The notes: generated by a model not told the origin, from the sequence alone. Shown: positions 1-8,614, counted from the first letter of the stretch. The stretch: DNA of 20,719 bases from Planctomycetales bacterium (GCA_030642005.1 DAOWOP010000031.1:1-20719), one strand, 5' to 3'. Translations and numbers: made by a program.

Positions 1-90
1 TCAGCGTTCAGCGTTCAGCGTTCAGCGTTCAGCAGTCAGCAATCAGCAAAAGAAAAAACTGAATGCTGAATGCTGACTGCTGATTGCTGA
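1..90. repeat. Heptamer TCAGCNN array forming an inverted repeat
   Basis: Four perfect TCAGCGT heptamers at 1-28 are followed by TCAGCAG and TCAGCAA units. After an A-rich loop at about 49-58, the complementary heptamers (TGAATGC, TGACTGC, TGATTGC) run from 59 to 90. Bases 22-41 can pair with 71-90 at 18 of 20 positions, so the array can fold into a long hairpin ending just before the ribosome binding site of the lipoprotein gene. There are no unique spacers, so it is not CRISPR. A related direct array lies at 20674-20700. Its function is unknown. Confidence 0.8.
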
Positions 91-105
91 AATAGGAGAT
101 ATGGT

Positions 106-1317
106 ATGCGGTTCGGCAAACTTGCCGTGATATGTGCGGCTTTGATGCTGTTGGCGGGTTGTAATGCTTCGCCGGTGGACGAGTGGAGCGGGATCATCGC
201 TCCGGCGGTCCTGGCTGAAGGCTCGCTTCACTACTACTGGCGATGCAGGATTGGCCTCGAAGACGACGAGGCGGTCCGGCAAATATGGCGGCTTGACGAA
301 AACCTCTATGCCCTGACCTCGGCGAACCGCTTTATCGTCCTTGACGCCGCGAAGGGAACGTACAAGTGGAGTTACCCCGCGGGCGACCGGGCGCAAAAGG
401 TCTTCGCGCCCTGCCACGCCGACGACGTCATTGTGCCGAAAACCACCGGAATCGCCGAACTGGTCCGGCCAGACCAGAAGAACCGGATGAAGCCATTCAA
501 TGCCGTGATAATCAACACGGTCAGTTACGCCCTTCTGATTAATCGCGACACAGGCGACCTGGTGCGGAAACTCGATTTCAAGTTCGTTGCCAATACACCC
601 GGAAGCAGCGACGGCACATACTTCTACGTCGCGTCGGTGAAGGGATGGTACTTCGCCGTCAGGCTCAGCGAAGGGCTTTGCCAGTGGGCTATGGCCACCG
701 CAGACATGATCACGGCCAGACCCATGGTCTTCGGCGACAGGCTCTATGTCGCCAGTCAGGACGGTGAGTTTTACGCGATCAATCCGGGCAGGGCAAGAGA
801 CCGCCATGCGTGGACGCAACTGACAGATGCCGCCCTGTCGGCGGACTTCTCGGTGGATGCGCGAGGCTGCTTCGTCCCCAGCCAGGACAACCGACTCTAC
901 GCCTACGACAACTTCACCGGAACCGAACTGTGGAGATTCGTTACCGAGGGCCCGCTTCGCGATCCCGTACAGGTCGGCCTGCAGACGATCTTCCAGTATG
1001 CCCGGCGCGACCGCTTTTACGCCATCGACCTGGCAAGCGGACGGAAACGATGGGACCTGGCGGACGGACGGACCGTACTGGCTCTCGCAAAAATCGACAA
1101 GACCCCTTACGCAATGATCCTGACAGACGACCGCCAACTGCTGCTCGTACATGAAATACTGGGAGAGGTTGAAAAATCTTTTCCGATGACGGGCCTGGAC
1201 CTGTTCGTCGCAAATGCCGTCAAACCGGTCGTCTATGCCGCCACTACCGACGGGAAATTCGTCTGCATTACGCCCGAATCGGTCAAACACCTGACGCCGG
1301 AAATGCTGAAAGATTAA
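106..1317 (+). CDS. PQQ-like beta-propeller lipoprotein
   Basis: A 403-residue exported lipoprotein. The N-terminus has a basic start, a hydrophobic stretch and the lipobox LLAGC, with Cys19 as the expected lipidation site. The body contains repeated PQQ-propeller (BamB/YVTN-like) blade motifs: a Tyr/Phe-Tyr-Ala-Ile-Asp strand, a short turn with Gly, then Trp, as in YAIDLASGRKRWDL, YAYDNFTGTELWRF and YAINPG. The protein probably folds as a surface or periplasmic beta-propeller, but no catalytic residues can be assigned. The ATG at 106 is preceded by AGGAG at 94-98. An ATG at 101 is out of frame. The gene stands alone between a repeat hairpin and purH, with 113 bp to the next start. BamB would be expected near der or hisS and is smaller, so a generic outer-surface propeller is the safer call. 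Confidence 0.8.
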   Translation: MRFGKLAVICAALMLLAGCNASPVDEWSGIIAPAVLAEGSLHYYWRCRIGLEDDEAVRQIWRLDENLYALTSANRFIVLDAAKGTYKWSYPAGDRAQKVFAPCHADDVIVPKTTGIAELVRPDQKNRMKPFNAVIINTVSYALLINRDTGDLVRKLDFKFVANTPGSSDGTYFYVASVKGWYFAVRLSEGLCQWAMATADMITARPMVFGDRLYVASQDGEFYAINPGRARDRHAWTQLTDAALSADFSVDARGCFVPSQDNRLYAYDNFTGTELWRFVTEGPLRDPVQVGLQTIFQYARRDRFYAIDLASGRKRWDLADGRTVLALAKIDKTPYAMILTDDRQLLLVHEILGEVEKSFPMTGLDLFVANAVKPVVYAATTDGKFVCITPESVKHLTPEMLKD

Positions 1318-1430
1318 CCCGGTCAAGCGGATGTAACGAAAACATAAGTTACGTTTAGCGACGGTCGGCACGGCCGCCCTTTTCGGCGCTATTCAGCAAA
1401 TTAAACAAATCCGAAAGGAGAGCATCGCTC

Positions 1431-3059
1431 GTGAAAACCAAAATCAAGCGTGCACTGATCAGCGTCTTCGACAAGACGGGAGTAGCCGAATTCGCCGCCG
1501 CGCTGACGGAGATGGGCGTGGAGATAATCTCCTCCGGCGGGACGGCCAAGACTATCGAAGCCGCCGGCGTAAAGGTACGCCAAGTCCAGGAGTGGACCGG
1601 ATTCCCCGAAATGCTTGGCCATCGCGTCGTAACGCTTCACCCGAAGGTCCACGGCGCGATCCTGGCGCTGCGCGACGACCCGGACCACCAGGCCGACATT
1701 GAAAAGTACGGCATCGAGCCGCTGGACCTGGTCTGCGTGGGGCTTTACCCGTTCGAGCAGGCCATCGCCGCCGATGGCTGCACGTTGGTCGAAGCGATTG
1801 AGATGATCGACATCGGCGGGCCTACGATGGTCCGAGCCGCAGCAAAAAACCACAAATTCGTTACCGTCGTAACCGATTGCGACCAGTACGCCGAAGTCCT
1901 GGCAGAGATGAAGGCAAACGACGGGGCCGTTACGCAGGAACTCCGCTGCAAACTCGCCCACACCGCCTTCTGCCTGACTGCCCACTACGACACTGCCATT
2001 AACACCTACCTCGCCGACCGGCAGGGCGTATCGCTGCCGGAACGCCTGACGCTAAGTTATAAAAAATCCGCCGGCGAACTCCGCTACGGCGAAAACCCGC
2101 ACCAGCAGGGCGCATTCTACGTCAGCGGCGCCGCTGACGTTGAACCCTGCATAGGACGGGCGAAACTCCTGGGCGGGAAACCCATCTCGTACAACAATTA
2201 CTTCGACGCCAACGGCGCGCTGGAACTGGTAAAGGAGTTCGACGAACCGGCCGTCGCCGTCATCAAGCACGCCAACCCCGCCGGGTGCGCCGTCGATGAC
2301 GACCTGGTCGAGGCCTACCGCAAGGCGTACTTCGGCGACGTCAACGCAGCCATGGGCGGCATAATCGCAGTCAATCGGCCCGTAACGGCGGACCTCGCCC
2401 GCGCAATCACCGAAACCTACCAGCGGTGGGGCAAGGACGCCGGGGCAGGGGGGTTCTTCGCCGAGATCGTCCTCGCGCCGTCATTCGAGCCTGAAGCCCT
2501 GGAGATAATCAAGGCCCGCAAGGGCTGGGGACAAGACGTTCGCCTGCTGGAGATCGGGCCATTCGATAAGAAACGGAACAGCGAAAAATACCTAAAGTAC
2601 GTCGTCGGCGGGCTGCTGGTACAGGACCGCGACGCCCTCGGCCTCAACGAGGAAAAATGGAAAGTCGTTACCAAACGTCAGCCGACCGACACCGAGATGG
2701 CCGATATGCGTTTCGGCTGGCTGGTCTGCAAGAATACCAAGTCCAACGCGATAGTCCTTGCCAAGGACAAAGCCCTTCTGGGCGCAGGTGCCGGCCAGAT
2801 GAGCAGGGTCAACTCGGCGCGTCTCGCCGGGCAAATCGCCAAGGCCTATGGCGGGGGCAATGCGGTCGATACCAAAGGCTGTGTGCTGGCGTCCGATGCG
2901 TTCTTCCCGTTCCCCGACAGCCTCGACTGGGCAGTCGAAGCCGGAGCAACGGCCGTCATCGAACCCGGCGGGGCAAAGAAAGACTCCGACGTAATCGCCC
3001 GCGCAGACGAACTGAACCTGGCGATGATCTTCACCGGAACAAGACACTTTAATCACTGA
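1431..3059 (+). CDS. purH: Bifunctional AICAR formyltransferase / IMP cyclohydrolase
   Basis: This 542-residue cytoplasmic enzyme catalyses the last two steps of de novo purine synthesis, AICAR to FAICAR to IMP. The N-terminal MGS-like cyclohydrolase domain is visible in ISVFDKTGVAEFA, the SSGGTAKTIEAAG stretch, and the conserved THP-type segment HPKVHGAILA. The transformylase half starts near YGENPHQ. It carries the family Lys-His pair in IKHANPAGC (about K279-H280) and ends in the typical SDAFFPFPDSLDWA and FTGTRHFNH segments. The length fits the family. The start is GTG at 1431 with GAAAGGAG at 1413-1420 as a clear Shine-Dalgarno. The gene appears monocistronic, and a palindromic repeat follows it. 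All expected regions are present, so it should be functional. Confidence 0.97.
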   Translation: MKTKIKRALISVFDKTGVAEFAAALTEMGVEIISSGGTAKTIEAAGVKVRQVQEWTGFPEMLGHRVVTLHPKVHGAILALRDDPDHQADIEKYGIEPLDLVCVGLYPFEQAIAADGCTLVEAIEMIDIGGPTMVRAAAKNHKFVTVVTDCDQYAEVLAEMKANDGAVTQELRCKLAHTAFCLTAHYDTAINTYLADRQGVSLPERLTLSYKKSAGELRYGENPHQQGAFYVSGAADVEPCIGRAKLLGGKPISYNNYFDANGALELVKEFDEPAVAVIKHANPAGCAVDDDLVEAYRKAYFGDVNAAMGGIIAVNRPVTADLARAITETYQRWGKDAGAGGFFAEIVLAPSFEPEALEIIKARKGWGQDVRLLEIGPFDKKRNSEKYLKYVVGGLLVQDRDALGLNEEKWKVVTKRQPTDTEMADMRFGWLVCKNTKSNAIVLAKDKALLGAGAGQMSRVNSARLAGQIAKAYGGGNAVDTKGCVLASDAFFPFPDSLDWAVEAGATAVIEPGGAKKDSDVIARADELNLAMIFTGTRHFNH

Positions 3060-3063
3060 TTCG

Positions 3064-3114
3064 TAAGGTGGGACTGATCCATAGGGTGGGACGAAGCGAA
3101 GCGAAGTCCCACCT
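3064..3114. repeat. Dispersed palindromic repeat, intergenic copy
   Basis: GGTGGGAC at 3085-3092 pairs with GTCCCACC at 3106-3113 around a GAAGCGAAGCGAA loop. A partial extra arm (AGGTGGGACT) lies at 3066. The same GAAGCGAAGCGgAGTCCCACCT sequence family occurs in frame inside the M56 peptidase gene at 3837-4019. Here it lies just behind purH and may act as a weak terminator, but no T-tract follows. Confidence 0.7.
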
Positions 3115-3142
3115 CCTTCCTGGAAAATAATTTCCCCATAAT

Positions 3143-3186
3143 TGACGATAATTATCGTTGACATTTGACGATAGTTGTCGTACATA
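3143..3186 (+). promoter_or_regulatory. BlaI-type promoter with two palindromic operators
   Basis: A perfect 14-bp palindrome, ACGATAATTATCGT, occupies 3145-3158. An imperfect copy, ACGATAGTTGTCGT, occupies 3168-3181, with centres 23 bp apart. A -35 box TTGACA (3158-3163) starts at the last base of the first palindrome. Seventeen bases later a weak -10 box TACATA follows at 3181-3186, so the second palindrome fills the spacer. BlaI/MecI proteins are known to bind tandem dyads over their own promoters. The repressor gene downstream makes this an autoregulated operator by inference. Confidence 0.7.
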
Positions 3187-3231
3187 AACAGTCTGAACAC
3201 TTTACTCCTGGATTTTTTTGGAGAATCCGAC

Positions 3232-3621
3232 ATGGCGAAACGATTGACGAAGCGTCCTACGGATGCGGAATTGGTAATCCTGAACGTCCTGTGGGAGCGA
3301 GGTCCAAGCACGGTCCGGCAGATTAATCGGACGCTGAACGAATCACGCCCGACCGGCTACACCACCACGCTCAAGCAGATGCAGGTGATGACCGGAAAGG
3401 GGCTTCTGGTGCGGGATGAATCCTGCCGGCCTCAAGTGTACCGACCAGCCTTCTCGCAGGAGAAAACCCGCCGGCAGTTGGTCGAGCACCTGATGGACGG
3501 AGCCTTCGGCGGCTCTGCCCGAAAACTCGTCCTGCAGGTCCTGCGGACAAAAGATGTCAATCCGGGGGAACTTTCACGGGTGGAAAGACTACTAAATAAA
3601 CTGGAAGGAGAGCGAAAATGA
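3232..3621 (+). CDS. BlaI/MecI-family transcriptional repressor
   Basis: A 129-residue winged-helix repressor of the penicillinase-repressor (BlaI/MecI/CopY) family. The N-terminal segment has the usual 'lt..E..Il..lW..gp.tv..i...L' pattern (DAELVILNVLWERGPSTVRQI). The recognition helix region YTTTLKQMQVMTGKGLL matches the typical 'yTTv.t.l..L..KG.l' signature. The C-terminal half is the dimerisation domain that BlaR-type proteases cut in known systems. The ATG at 3232 has GGAG at 3220-3223. An in-frame start further upstream (3175) would lie inside the operator and is unlikely. The stop overlaps the start of the next gene (ATGA at 3618-3621), so repressor and sensor-protease are translationally coupled. 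It probably represses its own operon. Confidence 0.93.
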   Translation: MAKRLTKRPTDAELVILNVLWERGPSTVRQINRTLNESRPTGYTTTLKQMQVMTGKGLLVRDESCRPQVYRPAFSQEKTRRQLVEHLMDGAFGGSARKLVLQVLRTKDVNPGELSRVERLLNKLEGERK

Positions 3622-6600
3622 CCGGCCTTCAAAGCATTCTGACGAATCCTTTCGTCCAGCGTGTCGGTTGGGCTTTGTTGCACTTCCTCTGGCAGGGAGC
3701 AGCCGTGGCGGCGCTGCTGGCAGGAGCGATGTTGCTTCTCCGCCGCAGGTCGCCGAATCTCCGATACGTCGTCGCATGCGCTGCGCTGGTGCTGATGCTT
3801 CTGCTGCCGGCGACCACTATGTGGGTGGTCGAACCAGTCGGCAGGCTGGGACGGAACGAAGCGGAGTCCCACCTTTACCATTCAGAAAAGGCGGAGCCCG
3901 CTCCGCTCGATCCGGCCTACTCTTCCGAAGTCGGTAGGCTGGAACGAAGCGAAGCGGAGTCCCACCTCCGGCCTTCAGGAACGGAAAAGGTGGGACTTGC
4001 TCCGCTCGGCCCAGCCTACACTGCCGCCCCTGTCGAACCCGCCGAACCGCCCCAACTGTGGCATGAACGGGTCGGCGGATTTCTCAGACCGGCCCTGCCG
4101 TGGATTGTCTGCGGCTGGCTTGTCGGCGTACTGGCCTTATCGATGTGGCACGTGCGGGGATGGATGCAAGTCCGTCGGCTGCGGCGAGTCGGCGTCATGC
4201 CGGTCGGGCGGGAGATTACCGAAGTTCTCGCCCGCTTGTGTAATCGGCTTGGTATCGCCACGGCGGTGCGGGCTGTCGAATCGGCACTGGTCCGCGTGCC
4301 GACGGTCGTCGGCTGGCTTAAACCCATGATCCTCCTGCCGGCGTCGGCACTGACGGGCCTGACGAGCGAACAACTCGAAGCCGTCCTCGCCCACGAACTG
4401 GCCCACATCCGCCGCAACGATTATCTTATCAACCTGCTCCAGACAGCCGCCGAGACGCTGCTGTTTTATCACCCCGCAGCCTGGTGGGTCTCGGCCCGCA
4501 TCCGCGCCGAGCGCGAGAACTGCTGCGATGATTTGGCCGTCGCCGCCTCAGGCCGGCCCATGGTCTATGCCCGCGCGCTGACTGCCGTTGCGAAACTTTC
4601 CCTACCCGGAGCGCGATTAGCCATCGCCGCCGACGGCGGGGACGGTAGCGGCGGAAAGTTCCTCACCCGCATCCGCAGAATCGTAGGCCTGCCTACCGAC
4701 AAGCCTAACTCTCGCGGCGCCTGGCTGGCAGGGGCGTTCACACTGCTGACCGTCCTGGCAATCGTCATCGCACTGACCGTCTCTTGCGCCACGGACAAGA
4801 CACCAACTGCTAGTAACGACGACAAAGCAACCGCCACGAAGCCAGGGGAACTGCCGGGCGTATCCCTGTCGATATTTCCAGAGCTTGCTGTCAAGCCCTT
4901 TGCTATTCTGTTTCAGGCTGTCTCGGAACCCGAACCGGAGGAACTGGAAGACGGCGTGCAGTTCACGGTGCAGGACTTCCAGGTCATCGAGCTGCTGAGC
5001 AAAAATCGTCTCGTGGGGAACGTGAGGATTGCGTATGTGGTCCGTCCAGGCCAAAGGACCGTGCGACGCGATGAGAAGGTCATCTGGCTGCTCGGGTCAC
5101 CGGTCAACGGAATATTCTGGGGGCTCAGAGCCTGCACCGACACGCCCGATAATCGTCGGGCAGTGACGGGCGTCGTTGATGCCAATAAAGTCGACAAGAA
5201 TCCCGACAAGTTACTACGCCCCAAGCCGATGTTGCTGCCCGGTAGTCGGATTCCCCTGAAGCAGGCCGTCAGCGATGACGGCACGGTCGTCGCCATCTGC
5301 AAGACGGCTGGCAGGAGGTTGGATATGTATTCCTCCGGGGGCGTGCTACTGTGCGACCAGCAGTTTGAGGTTACGGACGTCCTGTTTGGCGACGCGCAGC
5401 CGGGCCATGTTGTAGTGCGGTGCACACAGTACGAAATGTCCGTTCTCTCGCTCGACAGAGAGAAGACAATCCAGGAGGGTCAAGTCGTCATCTGGATCGC
5501 CAGAAAGGGGCAACGTGCCGGCGTTTGGAAAGGCGTCAAGGCCCTGCATGACACACCGGGCAACCGGCGGACCGTGCTTCGCGCCGCAGATCTGCAGGCT
5601 CGCGCGCGCCGGGCCAAAGCGGCAGCTAACGCGCGCGTTGCGGGTGAAGTGCGGAAGATGCTGAAGTCGTGGCATCTGTTCGAAGAGCGATGGGTGGTCG
5701 ATGCGGACGTCGTCGTCCTTGGGACAGGGGAAGCATTAGCCTCTGCGGTGGATGGTGAAATATCGCACGACAGGGAACCACTCCCGACCCTCCGCGTGCA
5801 GCGTGTCCTGAAGGGCGATGTCCGTTGCGCGCGGATCGTCTATCGCAGCATCATCCTCCGGCACGCCCCCTACTTCATCGATGGGCGTAGCTATCTGTTG
5901 TTCCTCAAGCCCAACGCCGAGGAACGGAAGCAGTTGGCCGACCCGAAAGGTTTCAACCTACCAGATGGGACTATCTGCAGCAATCCCTTCGCCGGAATCG
6001 ATCTCTCGCAGAAACAACCCGAGGCCGAATTCCTGGCAGCGTTGCCCAAACTCAAGCCTGTCCGAAGCGGTTTTTCCGAGGGTTTTACCTTCACGCCCGC
6101 CAAATGGGCGGAGATGCGAAAAGGGGGCAAGATCGACTGGACCGAACAGAACCGGCTGATCGTCTTCTTGGAGAACGTTGTCCTGAAGCAAGGGGCGACC
6201 ATTCTTGATGTCGGGGCCTGGCTCGGAACGCCGGACTGGCCGCGAGGGGCATTCCGATACACCTACTACTTGAACAGGCCCGCCTTCATGGCCATGATGC
6301 ATAGCGGCGTGCGATGCGACCTGCGGCTGACCCTCCACCCGGACGGCTCGCTGGCCCAGTATGAGATCCTCCCGCTCCTCGAAACGGAGACTAGTCCGGG
6401 GATGTACTCCGATAGCCCGCTGCCGGGCGACGAGATGAAGCGGCTGGGTCTGCGGCATGTTCAGCAGGCCTTTCCTTCGGGCGTGTCGCCCACCCAGCCC
6501 GCCACGCAGCCGGCCGTACAGGAACCGCCGCAAAAATCTATCCCTCAACTGATAAGTGACCTGAAAAGTGGCAACCGCAGTGTGGCCGAATCCGCGAAAT

Positions 6601-7514
6601 GGGAACTGGGAAAGCGGGGCAAAGCCGCCGTTCCGGCCTTGATTGCTTTGGTGAAAGACCGGACTTCTCCGGGCCGGGACTTGGCTGTCATATCCCTGGG
6701 TATTGTCAAGGATCCCGGCACAGTATCCTTCTTGATCCAGTGTCTTGGAGACGAGGACTGGCACGTGCGGGGACGCGCCGCGTATTCCTTGTCGCAAATC
6801 GGCGGCAAGGAAGCTAAGGATGCGTTGGTAACATTCCTCGACAAATGTTTGAAGAGCGACAGAATTAATCTCACAAAAGCCACTGAATCGCTCAAGGAAC
6901 TCCCCGACCCCCGCGCTTTTTCCTCTCTATTGAGCATCGTGCGGAATGTCAGCAAGGGCAAGCGAAAGGGATACCAGGTCTGTTATGCCGCGCAGGCCTT
7001 GGGCAAGATTGGAGACCCTCAAGCATCGGAGGCGCTCGTAAAACTGCTTGATCCGGCCGTGCCATACTCAGAGTCCTGGGATTATATCTACCTGGAGGCC
7101 ATTCGTAGAACGAAGGGACAGAACGCCGTCCCGGGTCTGGTCGCCTACCTTGAAGCAATCGTGAAAAAGATGAAGGGCCTACCACATGATCCTGTCATGA
7201 AAGCAATAGGCGCAGAAAGTCGGCAGCAGGCTCACAATTACAGGGTATATGTGCAGACACTTGCCTGCCTTGAGGCCATCTCTGCAAAGAAATCCAAAGG
7301 TGGTACACGCGAGAAAGTCCTGAAGTATTGGCAGGACTATCACGCTGAATTAAGGCGTAAAGGAAAAACCCGGGAGAGCACCACGCCCGTGGTAAAACCT
7401 CCCGCCACGCAGCCAGCCCCCACTGGAGCAGGCTCCAAAGGCCCAAGCACGCAGCCGTCCCGGCCTGCCAATCATCCGGCAAAGCCCGTCGCCAGGCGAA
7501 CCATCGTCTCGTAA
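3618..7514 (+). CDS. BlaR1/MecR1-like M56 membrane metallopeptidase with enlarged sensor and HEAT repeats
   Basis: A 1298-residue receptor-protease. Transmembrane segments lie near residues 17-41, 49-71, 157-178 and 365-388. Between the third and fourth lies the cytoplasmic M56 zinc protease domain, with HELAH at 259-263 and the downstream ERENCCDD motif (about 298-305) supplying the third ligand. In the BlaR1 family this domain acts on the BlaI-type repressor encoded just upstream. The extracytoplasmic part (about 390-1298) has no recognisable penicillin-binding sensor. It shows three degenerate beta-rich modules (about 428-515, 550-655 and 690-770), a Thr-Gln-Pro linker near 955-970, HEAT/PBS-like helical repeats (about 973-1130) and a Pro-rich tail. 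Residues about 74-134 are encoded by two palindromic repeat units. The ligand is unknown. The 3' end overlaps the convergent UroD-like gene by 43 bp. Confidence 0.88.
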   Translation: MTGLQSILTNPFVQRVGWALLHFLWQGAAVAALLAGAMLLLRRRSPNLRYVVACAALVLMLLLPATTMWVVEPVGRLGRNEAESHLYHSEKAEPAPLDPAYSSEVGRLERSEAESHLRPSGTEKVGLAPLGPAYTAAPVEPAEPPQLWHERVGGFLRPALPWIVCGWLVGVLALSMWHVRGWMQVRRLRRVGVMPVGREITEVLARLCNRLGIATAVRAVESALVRVPTVVGWLKPMILLPASALTGLTSEQLEAVLAHELAHIRRNDYLINLLQTAAETLLFYHPAAWWVSARIRAERENCCDDLAVAASGRPMVYARALTAVAKLSLPGARLAIAADGGDGSGGKFLTRIRRIVGLPTDKPNSRGAWLAGAFTLLTVLAIVIALTVSCATDKTPTASNDDKATATKPGELPGVSLSIFPELAVKPFAILFQAVSEPEPEELEDGVQFTVQDFQVIELLSKNRLVGNVRIAYVVRPGQRTVRRDEKVIWLLGSPVNGIFWGLRACTDTPDNRRAVTGVVDANKVDKNPDKLLRPKPMLLPGSRIPLKQAVSDDGTVVAICKTAGRRLDMYSSGGVLLCDQQFEVTDVLFGDAQPGHVVVRCTQYEMSVLSLDREKTIQEGQVVIWIARKGQRAGVWKGVKALHDTPGNRRTVLRAADLQARARRAKAAANARVAGEVRKMLKSWHLFEERWVVDADVVVLGTGEALASAVDGEISHDREPLPTLRVQRVLKGDVRCARIVYRSIILRHAPYFIDGRSYLLFLKPNAEERKQLADPKGFNLPDGTICSNPFAGIDLSQKQPEAEFLAALPKLKPVRSGFSEGFTFTPAKWAEMRKGGKIDWTEQNRLIVFLENVVLKQGATILDVGAWLGTPDWPRGAFRYTYYLNRPAFMAMMHSGVRCDLRLTLHPDGSLAQYEILPLLETETSPGMYSDSPLPGDEMKRLGLRHVQQAFPSGVSPTQPATQPAVQEPPQKSIPQLISDLKSGNRSVAESAKWELGKRGKAAVPALIALVKDRTSPGRDLAVISLGIVKDPGTVSFLIQCLGDEDWHVRGRAAYSLSQIGGKEAKDALVTFLDKCLKSDRINLTKATESLKELPDPRAFSSLLSIVRNVSKGKRKGYQVCYAAQALGKIGDPQASEALVKLLDPAVPYSESWDYIYLEAIRRTKGQNAVPGLVAYLEAIVKKMKGLPHDPVMKAIGAESRQQAHNYRVYVQTLACLEAISAKKSKGGTREKVLKYWQDYHAELRRKGKTRESTTPVVKPPATQPAPTGAGSKGPSTQPSRPANHPAKPVARRTIVS
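3837..4019. repeat. Two palindromic repeat units in frame inside the M56 gene
   Basis: Unit 1 (3837-3920) and unit 2 (3930-4019) each have an arm of the type GTAGGCTGG...GAAGCGGAGTCCCACCT. In each, the reverse complement follows about 20 bases later (AGGTGGGACT...CCAGCCTAC in unit 2). Both are read in the same frame, giving the repeated peptides VGRLGRNEAESHL and VGRLERSEAESHL. They fall in the loop between the second and third membrane helices, where an insertion could be tolerated. The same sequence family is intergenic at 3064-3114, so these are insertions of a mobile palindrome and not an ancestral part of the protein. Confidence 0.85.
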
Positions 7515-8614
7515 TTCGCCATAGTCCTGGCTGTGATTTCCCGCCCAATGGGACAGGCAGACGGCATCAGAACGAACCCGCGCCCCTGCCCGTCCGTTCC
7601 TTCACGCAGGGACTTGGCGACGACCTTCTCGAAATCAGCAGGGGCAAGGTTTTCGATATCGCTGACCTCGATGTTCCCGAACAGAACCATCTCCGGCCCG
7701 TATTCGCGCCGGACGTCGGCTAGTTCGACATCTCCCTGCGGCGGCGGCTCAATCGGATCGATAGCGGCAGCGCCCATCCGGGCGATCATCGGGAGCACCG
7801 CCCGCAGCCTGCCGTGGCAGTGAATACGGGCGAAGCCGCCGTATTCCTGAATGATTTCCACCATGGGCTTTGTGTATTTCACCACGTACTGCTCGAACAG
7901 CCGCGGCGGGAGGTACGGCTCGGCGGCGTACTCAGGCCCGTAAATTCGCCATAGATGGCCGGGGAAGGCCCTGGCGATTTTTTCGGTCCCTTCGTAGATG
8001 TACCTGGCGTGTTTTTCCAGTAGGCGGTGAAACAACTCCTGCTCCGTCAGTGCGAAGATCGTGTAATCGCTCATGGGAAACAGTTCGGCAGCCGCGCAGA
8101 GCGGATCGCCCGTATCGACCATGACGATGCCGCGATCGCCAAGTTTTTCATCCTCGGCCGACATGGCGGTTACGTCCGGTTCGTATGCGAAGACCTCGTC
8201 GGGCAATTCAAGGTAAGCCTTCACGTCGTCGGTATCCTTGAGCAGATGCTCCAGCGTCCAGTCGGTGTCCGTGTCGGGAGACCTGCGGGACAGGCGAGTC
8301 ATCTCTCTGCCGCCGACGCGAAGCGTAGTCCGCGTGAAGCGCGAACCGTCTTCGGTGTACCGCTCGGTCGTGAAGAATTCATCCCGGCAGTTGCCGGGCG
8401 AGGGCTTCATTGCCACACTGCGTTGACGAATAAGATCGGTCTGCTCCTCGGCCAGTTGCAGCAGCGGCTGCCAGTCCGGCGAGTTGTAGATGTTGAATTC
8501 ATCGCTGTCGGACGGATCTACGTCGAACCCGCCGATTTCGTAGAAATTCACCGCGGGCCTGTCCACCGGCTCACCGCGAAGGGTAGCCATCAATCTTTCA
8601 CGTCGAGTCATCAT
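7472..8614 (-). CDS. Uroporphyrinogen decarboxylase-fold (UroD/MtaA-like) protein
   Basis: A 380-residue protein of the URO-D superfamily, a TIM-barrel family that includes heme-pathway HemE and the cobamide/CoM methyltransferases MtaA and CmuA. Family marks are the N-terminal MTRRERLMATLRGEPVDRP, the segment IHCHGRLRAVLPMIARMG and then IDPIEPPPQGD. HemE's substrate-arginine signature is not evident. His265, Cys266, His267 and Cys354 (SACPIG) are candidate zinc ligands as in the methyltransferase branch. The catabolic role is unknown; such paralogues are common in planctomycetes. The first of two adjacent ATGs (8614) has GGAG ten bases upstream. The gene starts 26 bp after the S24 repressor stop, so the two may be co-transcribed. 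Its last 43 bp overlap the oppositely oriented M56 gene. Confidence 0.85.
   Translation of the reverse strand: MMTRRERLMATLRGEPVDRPAVNFYEIGGFDVDPSDSDEFNIYNSPDWQPLLQLAEEQTDLIRQRSVAMKPSPGNCRDEFFTTERYTEDGSRFTRTTLRVGGREMTRLSRRSPDTDTDWTLEHLLKDTDDVKAYLELPDEVFAYEPDVTAMSAEDEKLGDRGIVMVDTGDPLCAAAELFPMSDYTIFALTEQELFHRLLEKHARYIYEGTEKIARAFPGHLWRIYGPEYAAEPYLPPRLFEQYVVKYTKPMVEIIQEYGGFARIHCHGRLRAVLPMIARMGAAAIDPIEPPPQGDVELADVRREYGPEMVLFGNIEVSDIENLAPADFEKVVAKSLREGTDGQGRGFVLMPSACPIGREITARTMANYETMVRLATGFAG

Noticed and set aside
1..90. CRISPR array
   Set aside because: The units are contiguous 7-mers without spacers and include inverted copies. No cas gene is nearby.
1333..1352. GTAAC/GTTAC inverted repeat after the lipoprotein gene as a terminator
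   Set aside because: The stem is only 5 bp and has no T-tract, too weak to call.
43..1371. Long minus-strand ORF opposite the lipoprotein gene
   Set aside because: It has no recognisable motifs and spans both ends of a well-supported plus-strand lipoprotein with signal peptide and blade repeats. It is a high-GC shadow.
7472..8614. HemE (true uroporphyrinogen decarboxylase)
   Set aside because: The HemE substrate-binding signature near the N-terminus is not evident, and the HCHG plus later Cys pattern fits the methyltransferase-like branch better.
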